Source: Metellina segmentata (lineage: Eukaryota; Arthropoda; Arachnida; Araneae; Tetragnathidae). From it: a stretch of 64,000 nt of DNA. Position 1 is the stretch's first letter. Each line of letters starts with the position of its first letter. The position numbers and the translations under genes were made by a program. This document shows positions 56,753 through 64,000 of this stretch, in pieces. The notes under the pieces are model-generated. The model saw nothing but the letters and a program-made list of their open reading frames with translations. It was not told the DNA's origin and did no database searches. The stretch lies in assembly GCA_947359465.1 (NCBI GenBank), contig OX375878.1:90494377-90558376 (forward strand), written 5' to 3'.

Positions 56753-57958
56753 TAGGGATGCCAACTGCCCGGATTTGCCGGGATTGGCCCAGAATTTAAG
56801 TTACTGTCAAGAAATCCCGGTTGAATGTCAAATTGTCCTGGAATTTCAGAGAAAGCTATTGACCAATATCACCTACACTCCAAAATAGTTCTTTCTATTG
56901 CACGACTTCGTGTCCTTCCGTTGAACGCCCGTTCTCCCACTACTATCCAAAGCCAATACTATAAATGTCAGTCTGTTCCGAACGTGGCTATCGTGAAGAA
57001 ATGGTATTAGTTGCCTTTCAATTCTATTCTACTGTATTTGCATTTTATTTTTAAAATTCGGGCTGAAGACAAACAGTTCATATGTTTTCATATTCGACTT
57101 TCTTAAAATTGAAATCGGAACATTCTTGGTTCTGACTAACTAAACACGAACAATATCTCTATTTTTGTAAACGAACATTACCATTTTTATTTTTTAATAG
57201 TTCCAATACAATAAGAGCTTAACTGTCATTAAAGTTAGGGTTTTGTTGGACGAAGTGGATAGGGGCATTTAGTGGCTATCTTCTCCCTTGGTATTGTGGG
57301 TTTGATTTCGTATTCTTCTTATTCTTTTTTAAATGATTTAAAAATTATATTGTTTTGTGTGTTTGCTTTTAATGGTGTTTGGGAAATTTATGAGCAATGT
57401 TTTAGCGTATTGCTGCTTATACGTAGAAAACACCATTTTGTGTTGTATTGGTCAATCACCTCCTTGATGAAGCCCTGATCCGCCAACTCTTTCATTTTCA
57501 AAAATATCTTAAAAAGTTTTTTTTTACTTCTTTTAAAAATTTCTTTTTGGTTTTTATATTTATTTGAAAGACTAAACAGTGCATTGTGTGCATAATTTGC
57601 TCATTTTCTTAATAAAGACCCAGTTGGAAAAGAATTGGTGAACGCAGCAAAGAGTTAAAAGAAATACTATTGGAAAACTCATAATAATATCATTTTAGAT
57701 TTATTATTAGATTTAGATTTATTATTATTACTATATCTATGAGAGCACCATCAAGCTCGTTTAATAATTAACGAAAAAAACATAAAAATAACTGTATTAT
57801 TATGTTTTCTCATATGTTTTGCGCATGAAAAAAAACTCCTTGGAAAACTAGGTATGTTAAATAGTTTCTCAGTGGAGAATATTGTGAAATTACATGTCTA
57901 TACATTTCAGTTTTGGTCAATATAACCCGGAATTGTATAACAAAAATTGGCAACCCTA
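56753..57958. mobile_element. hAT-like non-autonomous element with 8-bp target duplication
   Basis: Ends TAGGGATGCCAAC (56753) and, inverted, TTGGCAACCCTA (57947-57958). Flanking octamers GAAGAAAC (56745-56752) and GGAGAAAC (57959-57966) differ by one base. An 8-bp duplication with TAGGGTTGCCAA-type ends is typical of hAT elements. The 1.2-kb interior has no recognisable transposase. The frame at 56634-56888, which crosses the left end, is therefore not a gene. Confidence 0.7.
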
Positions 57959-58189
57959 GGAGAAACTGGTTATATTCTGTAACAAGGGAATTGTATTCTG
58001 AGTGGGAAAATTAATGAAATTTGAATTGAAATAAGAAATAAATAATCTTTATTTGTGAAATTTTATGAGCACTTCTTAAAGATTTATATGGTTTTGAGGA
58101 AGTAAAGATAGTACATAATATTTAGAGATCGATTTGGGTTCATATATTCAATATAATTACTCTAAGCTGTATTTTTATCTTGTCATCAA

Positions 58190-58315
58190 AACATCGAGAA
58201 TATCTGACTTAGAGAAAAAACCTAATCAGATTTAGATGACTAGATATCCTATTGGAAGCAAAATTACTCAGATTTTGATGAACTGTTGATAGCACTCGTC
58301 AATACTACTTGTAGG
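58190..58315. repeat. PalE fragment, strongly decayed
   Basis: AACATCGAGAATATCTGAC and GACTAGATATCCTATTGG cores with AATTACTCAGATTTTGATG spacers and a CTACTTGTAGGTTTAAA end. Confidence 0.4.
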
Positions 58316-58683
58316 TTTAAAGATTATTTAAACAATATGTTAAAAACCTGTGTCTTATTTATTTAAACTTAACACTCACCACATGGATATTTTCAATGGA
58401 ATGCATAAAATTAAAACCTGCAAAAGATTTATAATATCTGGATACAATGTAAATGTAATATAGGGCCATTAAAACAGAAAAAATAATTTACACCACAGAA
58501 AGAACTGAAAATCCAGATTTCCTGCACATTTTCTGAATAATTTGCCTCAATACAAGTGAACAAGGTTCTATTTAAATTGCACAATGTTATATCACGGTTA
58601 ATGAAAGGAAAGGGAGTCAACACATGGTTTGGAAATTTATACAGAAATTAAATGATTTATTTACTGGAGAATAAGTGAATCGG

Positions 58684-58897
58684 TTGTTTGAGAAACCCCA
58701 TAAGTCAGGTGAGAACAATTTTTGGGAAATCGAGAAAAAACTGTTTCTACTTTAACCGACAACCTCTATATTATTTTTTCTAATGAAATGTATTGTTTGG
58801 AACTAAATGCAATATTTGTGCTCAATGGAGGTTTCTAAAGATAAATAATTAAATTATGTTGTTTTAAATTCAGTTGAGTTATGGGGTTTCTCAAATA
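58684..58897. mobile_element. Small foldback/MITE-like element
   Basis: TTTGAGAAACCCCATAAGTC at 58687 pairs with an inverted copy at 58873-58895 (one mismatch in about 22 bp). The core is about 165 bp, AT-rich and non-coding. Related direct copies of GARAAACCCCAYRAGTCAG occur at 59478, 59532 and 59575. Confidence 0.6.
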
Positions 58898-59084
58898 AAT
58901 ATACTATGGACAAAAAGTAAGTGCATTCTAAACTGTATAAAATAAAAAGTACACTTAGTACATCTCAAATATGCATTCTAAAACCAGTAGAAACATTAAA
59001 TAAATATAAAACACAAATAAGAAAATTTAGTTCTATGAATAAGAGTGGTATAAATGGTGAAATAAAGTTTATTCATCAGTAGCG

Positions 59085-59410
59085 TAGTTCTCTGGCATCT
59101 GAGAACTCTAGTGAGCTATCTCTTTGTAGAATGTTTGCTTCATTTGGTATGTTTAATTCTTCAGTTTATTTATGTCTTCAATTTTTTTCTTGTTGATGTG
59201 AATTTTTCCACTTGAATATACTGGTTCATTTGGGAGTGATAGACGCTGTTTTTTAATGTTGTCAAACCGAAAAGTCCGGCTGCAAGACCCATCATTAAAA
59301 GGTTTGGCGATTTCAACATCCTAATGTTTGAAAGAGTGTGAAAACTGCATGAGCTGCGAGATTTTAAAAGCGACTTTCTCATCCTTTGGAACTTTACGCC
59401 TATAGGTCAC
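59085..59410 (-). pseudogene. Possible transposon-protein C-terminal relic
   Basis: A minus-strand frame reads K-I-H-I-N-K-K-K-I-E-D-I-N-K-L-K, then stops and Q-T-F-Y-K-E-I. This resembles the Lys-rich 'NEKKIKDL...FY' tail of an arthropod transposon-encoded protein that I recall but cannot name. Because termini of the same type (AGAAACCCCATAAGTCA) surround it, it may belong to the element whose MITE lies at 58684. Confidence 0.3.
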
Positions 59411-60809
59411 TTTTTTCTCGAAATCGAGTTTTCGGGAAAAAATATTTTCTTCAGAGGTAGACGCATCTTTTAGAAGTGAAACCCCACGAGTCAGGTCATT
59501 CTACATAGAGTTAGTCCGTATGAAAGTTACCGTTTATTCGAGAAAGCCCATAAGTCAGTGACGTATGAGCTTCGTTTATTCGAGAAAGCCTGTTACTGTG
59601 AATGACTGATGACTTGACAAATAAAAACAAAGTATCTTTACGAAAGCACACTTTGGAAAGAAAACTGACATGTTTATCACATAGAAAACACGTATCTAAA
59701 CATCATCCCGCCCATGAGTTCTAATGTCTCTCTGGTTGTGGCCGATAATAACAAATCGCAAATACAAAAGTAAAAATAATTGAAGAAAGAGGAAAAACTG
59801 CCGAAACTGACCAGAAAAAAAACGCGTCGAGAAAAAGGCTCAGGTGTTTTGTGCCGGCAGCAAATGTGTTTAGCGCCTTCGTAGTTCGCAATCTTTAAGC
59901 TACGAACGAAGTTAGTTGTAAAAGTTATAAAAACAAGGTTGAAGAAATACAGGAAAATGATTCTCCTGGGAAGAAGAGGGGAAAATCATGAAGAATTTAT
60001 TTTATAAAAAAGTTTATGAGTTGAATCTGAAGACATCGACTTATAAGTTAGATGTGATATTGCTTCAATTAATAGTTCGTTTTTCTAACTTTATCATTGT
60101 CTGTTTCATCGTTTTATTAATATTCGAAACAAAGTAAAGGAAGGAAACTTTTTACAGATATTAACAGTCCATAATTTGGGGCCATGAACGATTGATGTTT
60201 TTTTTTCAATCAACTTCACTGTAAGAAAGTTGTTCCAACACAAATGTGAACTTTTTTCTAGAATTATATGATTTCTATATCTTATATGAGTGGCAAGGGA
60301 TTTTTTTCGAAAGTATGGAAAACATTTGTACATAGAGAACTTGCTGCACGGTCGATTATGACGTTTACCCTTTAGTAAATAATATTTTTCTCAATGTGAT
60401 ATTTTCATAGTTTAAATGTAAACAAATTAAACTAATATAATAAGAGGTCATAAATCAACATAAAATAAGAGGTTATAATTTCCATCCAACAAATGTTAGT
60501 ATTACAAGAGTTGACAGCTGGAACAAATCGAAACTTCATTATTTTTAGAAGTCTATAAAGAAACGAGTTAAATACAGTATCATGTATTTTATCTTCTTAT
60601 TGTATTCCTATAGAGCAGTAGAAATAACTAAAACTTCAACATGTTTACCCCAACTTTATTCCTGAAGACTCCCGGATTACACGTAGAAGTTTAAGTTTGA
60701 AGAAACAATAAAAAAAGTTCAGTCGGAACAGAAAAATTCAATTATAAGCAATAGTCGGTTAATATTGATCAACAGTTAGAAAAAAATAGACGTTTTAGAT
60801 TGTGTGTGT
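59411..60809. other. Intronic sequence with terminal-repeat fragments at 59470-59590
   Basis: Three degraded copies of the AGAAACCCCATAAGTCA motif lie at 59470-59590; the rest shows nothing recognised. Confidence 0.4.
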
Positions 60810-61010
60810 AACCCTTCAAGCGGTTACGACTAGATATCAAGTCATCAAGATATCTGCATATAGATTAAAATTTATATTATTTTTGATGACGGTGAACAAG
60901 GTCTAGTCAGTTTTCTAATGACGAGATAACTCTTAAATCACGATCTGGACAGTTTTGCTACTGACGAGATGTTTCGTCGAGACAATCATCAGGAAGATTA
61001 CTTTCAGATT
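60810..61010. repeat. PalE copy with both termini
   Basis: Starts TAACCCTTCAAGCGGTTACG, ends CATCAGGAAGATTA. Cores ACTAGATATCAAGTC, GACGAGATAACTCTT and GACGAGATGTTTCGTC. A further single decayed unit (ACGAGATATATATCTTCC) sits at 61239. Confidence 0.65.
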
Positions 61011-61299
61011 TAAAATTTTCTTCGTGTATTACCACTTTCAAATTCCTTTGCTCGTCATTTTTACTATTTCAATTGCAAAAATATATTTAAAAATCAAAAT
61101 TTGTTTTTCCAGTTTCTATTTTCATCCTTAGAAATCTGCATTCGTAATTAGAATAGTTTAGAAGGATCTAAATGTCATAAAATTGCCCTGTACTATTTCT
61201 TCCTAAAATGAAAACATTAACACTCCAAGAAATTTTTACGAGATATATATCTTCCATCTAGATCTACTCAGTTTCGCTAATAAAGACAATTTGTAGATT

Positions 61300-62831
61300 C
61301 AAAACTGCCTTATTACTGGGATTGTCTCAGTAGGAAAAACTGTCTTTTCCCCAGAACTGGTGACAGGTTGGGACAGGTTCTATGCACCATCTGCTTGCAA
61401 CTAAATGGCGATGGTAAGATAAGATGCCTGTTTAGTTAACAGGTCAGTAGACTTCGATTTATGTATACCTATTGCTAAGTAAATTAAAGTTTTGATAGTG
61501 CATGGCAAATTAATGCACATGGAACCGGTCAATGTTTTATAATTTATCAATACTTTGAGCACGTCTTATTTCCAAATGAGTTAATATTTTTGGACAAAAC
61601 TATTATTATAATCTTTTAAGTAGAAAAAAGTCGTAACTCGCAAAAATCGAATAATAACTGCAAAAGATTGTTTTTAAAATCCACTGTCCCTTTAACACAG
61701 CGCTGGATTATGAAAACCTGTAGCAAATGGCATACATCAAAATTCAGCATCATTCCTGAACTCCCCTAAATTTGAAAGAAATAGTAGAATGTTGATGAAT
61801 TCAAAATACGTATAACATAATAATATGTATGTGTTGCTTTAGTTTACAGAAGCTACATCTTTATTTGTACATTAAAATTCGCGGTAGAAACAAATTTTTT
61901 TTAATAAAATGTAAAGACTTATTTAAATATAGTTTCCAAATAATTTGTCTTCAAATTTTCATCAATTTTTAATTTATTCAATGTCTAGAGTAGATTGCTT
62001 TTATCGGGATCAACAAACTTTGCATGTTGGCAGTGTAAGAAGCAATTCCTTTTGTATTGAATTATTATACTCGTGGCTTTCGTAACTAATAAAGAAAATA
62101 CATTTTCGTTTTATGTGTGAGAGTTCTCTCTCAAAAAATAGTCATCAGTTTTCTTTTTATATCAAAATAAAAAATTCGTAAAAGTTCATCTAAACTGTTT
62201 CCTTTACGTGGGATACACTTAATTTTCGAATTAAAAAAGGCAATTTTATCTTAAAAGAATACTTGAATTACCTATATCCCCAGCTTAGTTCCCCCAGAGC
62301 AGAAGTTCACTGCGTGTTTAACTACGGGACGGTGTCGTCAGTGAAAAAAAAATTCCCCTTCCTTAAACATAACATTGTAACCGTCTGCTCCTGTATACGA
62401 CCACCTGCCTAATACATCAGCTGCTATAACGCGTCATAGATCACCGACTTCTGACGTCACACAAGGGCGAAGCTCTTGCATTGGTCTACTGCACTGTTGC
62501 CCTCCCCCATCTGCCTCAAATACAATTAAAACTTACACTGAATAAGCAAAATGGAATAATTAGATAAAGTGGTAGATAACATTTATATATTTATCAACGT
62601 TCACACACAGTAACATTCTCGTTCATGGAATGGAATCAATTTTAAATGTTCCCAAACAAACCAACCATATATATATATATAATTCGAGGAGCTCGTAATT
62701 TTGTAACACATTTTTGTATTTTGATTATTGAAATCAGTTTCGATGTCTATAAAAACTGTATTATGACATTTGCTTTGCAAACCCTTCATAGATACTATTT
62801 GTAAAAGCAAAAAAACGAATCATAGTTGCAT
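61300..62831. other. Intronic sequence
   Basis: AT-rich, with a (TA) run at 62667-62681 and a slightly GC-richer patch at 62280-62520. No gene recognised. Confidence 0.4.
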
Positions 62832-63130
62832 CTTCTTAGATGAAAAACAAATGGTCATCGAGCAAATCGAAAAATTCAAGCCCCCATGTCAGTCGATTAT
62901 CTACTAATCTCTCTGTTACTTCGGAAGTGATGGAAATGGGTCTATATTATTCACTATATAGGATTCCTTTTTTAACTCCAGCAGTGAAATAACTATGACT
63001 AGCTTCCAATGATTTTTTCCACGGTTCCAAACATCATTAAAAAGGCCAGGAATTTCTGTAATAAGATTAAGAGAGTGGTGTTTAATCATAATGTTGTAAA
63101 TATCATCCTCACATAGACATAATTACGAGT
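62832..63130 (-). pseudogene. LINE reverse-transcriptase fragment
   Basis: Minus strand, in order but in shifted frames: E-D-D-I-Y-N-I-M-I-K-H (about 63100), I-P-G-L-F-N-D-V-W-N-R-G (about 63050), W-K-L-V-I-V-I near 63005, and Y-R-P-I-S-I-T-S at about 62924-62947 followed by R-L-V-D-N-R-L-T-W-G-L-E. This is the conserved RT1-RT2 stretch of non-LTR reverse transcriptases (WK..xxxP..K..........YRPISLxS.......V..RL). The catalytic Y/F-x-D-D region is not present. A decayed fragment. Confidence 0.65.
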
Positions 63131-63721
63131 ATCTGAAATATAAACCCGCAGCTCAGATAAAGTGCAAGATATCTGGCAAGTCTGGAAAATATGATCTTAG
63201 TCTCTACAAGAGCCTATTCTCTTCATTCTTAAAGATAAGGTCAGGATTGACAGATTCAGCCATACTAAGTTCTACGTAAATAGGTTTTACAGTCCTTCGT
63301 CAGTATAGTAAAGCTTGTATCACAAATACAGTTTTTGTTTGAACTCCATTTACATTCAATAGTATGAAAACTTGTCCTTGCAAGTGCAGATGGAGAATGA
63401 CAATAGAAAGATTCAATAACGAATTACCAACTATTTCTCTTACCTCCAGGGATTGCTCGTCTACATGAAGCTGTGGTCTTATTGTAGTCTTTCCTGATTG
63501 CCTATATCTCCCACTCTCATCCACCGTCTTCTGGTTATGCGTCAGTTAAACCTCATTTCAGCTTTTTTTTAGTTCGCCAAATAACAGTCGACCACTAAAT
63601 AACCACTGTTGACATTTCTGCCACCTTTATTTTAGATATAGAAGATTCAGCTACAAAATTAATAATACTCATTATAGTTTCTAATTTGTTGCCTTTCATG
63701 TTCCCAGCCTTTTTAGTTAAA
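63131..63721. other. Unassigned stretch
   Basis: May be the upstream, unrecognisable part of the LINE fragment; a 74-codon minus-strand frame at 63300-63524 shows no motif. Confidence 0.35.
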
Positions 63722-64000
63722 TCTCTCTATATTAAAAAAAAGTTACCGCCGCCGCCGCCGCCGCCGCCGAAGAATTGAAATTTTTGTTGTTTAGCTCCAT
63801 TCTTAGACGGTTTCCCGAGAAAGTACTGATCGGAAAAATATGAAATTAACATGCTTTGTTCTTCATCGTATTCCCTGGATAATTATTAAGATTTTTTTCC
63901 GATGCAGCTATTAGTTTAGGTTTTATTAAGTGTTAAAGTTGAAGAAGTGAAATTTCTTCCGCGAGTGAGCAAAACACATTCAAAATTTCAGTCTTTAGTC
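63722..64000 (+). mobile_element. Helitron copy 3, 5' part (runs off the window)
   Basis: 5' end TCTCTCTATATTAAAAAAAA directly after a host A (63721), followed by a (CCG)n run of eight units at 63748-63770. Then come the family segments CCATTCTTAGACGGTTTCCC and GAAATTAACATGCTTTGTTC. Here no mariner precedes the Helitron, which confirms where its 5' end lies in the other copies. Confidence 0.8.

Larger units (their letters stand above)
47679..64000 (+). other. AGBL4: Start of the following AGBL4 intron, no acceptor found
   Basis: Donor GTAAGTG at 47679. No later exon of the gene is recognisable in the remaining 16.3 kb, so this is read as intron at least to the window end. Alternatively the gene could end or be rearranged here. 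Confidence 0.55.

Noticed and set aside
56634..56888. 84-codon frame with a signal-peptide-like start
   Set aside because: It has no ATG at the start (begins at TTG) and crosses the left border of a hAT-like element at 56753.

Overview
This is a 64-kb piece of an AT-rich metazoan nuclear genome, almost certainly an arthropod. A spider, perhaps an orb-weaver, is my best guess. That guess rests on the style of the repeat families (tRNA-derived SINEs, RNase H-bearing LINEs, pogo/Tigger, mariner/Tc1, Helitron and hAT/Harbinger-like relics) and on memory, not on a search. I see no prokaryotic gene organisation, rRNA, bona fide tRNA gene or CRISPR array. Most short open frames here are chance frames in repeats.

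The only host gene I can defend is on the plus strand: two consecutive exons (36426-36554 and 47554-47678) of cytosolic carboxypeptidase 6 (AGBL4/CCP6), an M14-family deglutamylase of tubulin and other proteins. They join in frame across a phase-1 intron of 10,999 bp. The intron before them is entered from somewhere upstream, and the intron after them is still open at 64,000. The 5' exon(s) and all zinc-binding catalytic exons are not found here, so much of the window is intron or flank of this gene.

Layout. 1-4.9 kb: nested and inverted SINE copies, and an element built of 40-bp units around the palindrome GACGAGATATCTCGTC. 6.3-9.1 kb: a satellite with a 94-bp unit arranged in a 658-bp higher-order repeat. 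9.2-12.4 kb: two pogo/Tigger-type transposase relics. 13-15.5 kb: a SINE, a deleted mariner and a Helitron carrying a SINE with a 13-bp target duplication. 16.4-18.3 kb: a diverged direct repeat and a TIR element. 22-24.4 kb: two minisatellites. 25-27.1 kb: a second mariner-Helitron pair, then a Harbinger-like MITE. 27.7-30.2 kb: SINEs and a 5'-truncated LINE. 31-33.3 kb: a 540-bp tandem triplication with a foldback. 33.9-36.2 kb: Tc1 relics and an 11-bp microsatellite just before the first exon.

Inside the 11-kb intron: a long-TIR element, another palindromic-unit element, a relic of an uncharacterised repeat protein, and SINE-B copies close to the second exon. After 47.7 kb: a minisatellite with an inverted unit that makes a ~90-bp-arm hairpin, a LINE inserted in a tandem array, a 390-bp TA/GATA microsatellite, a Helitron 3' end, a hAT-like element with an 8-bp target duplication, foldback elements, a reverse-transcriptase relic and the 5' end of a third Helitron. 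All transposase and reverse-transcriptase frames seen are broken or truncated.
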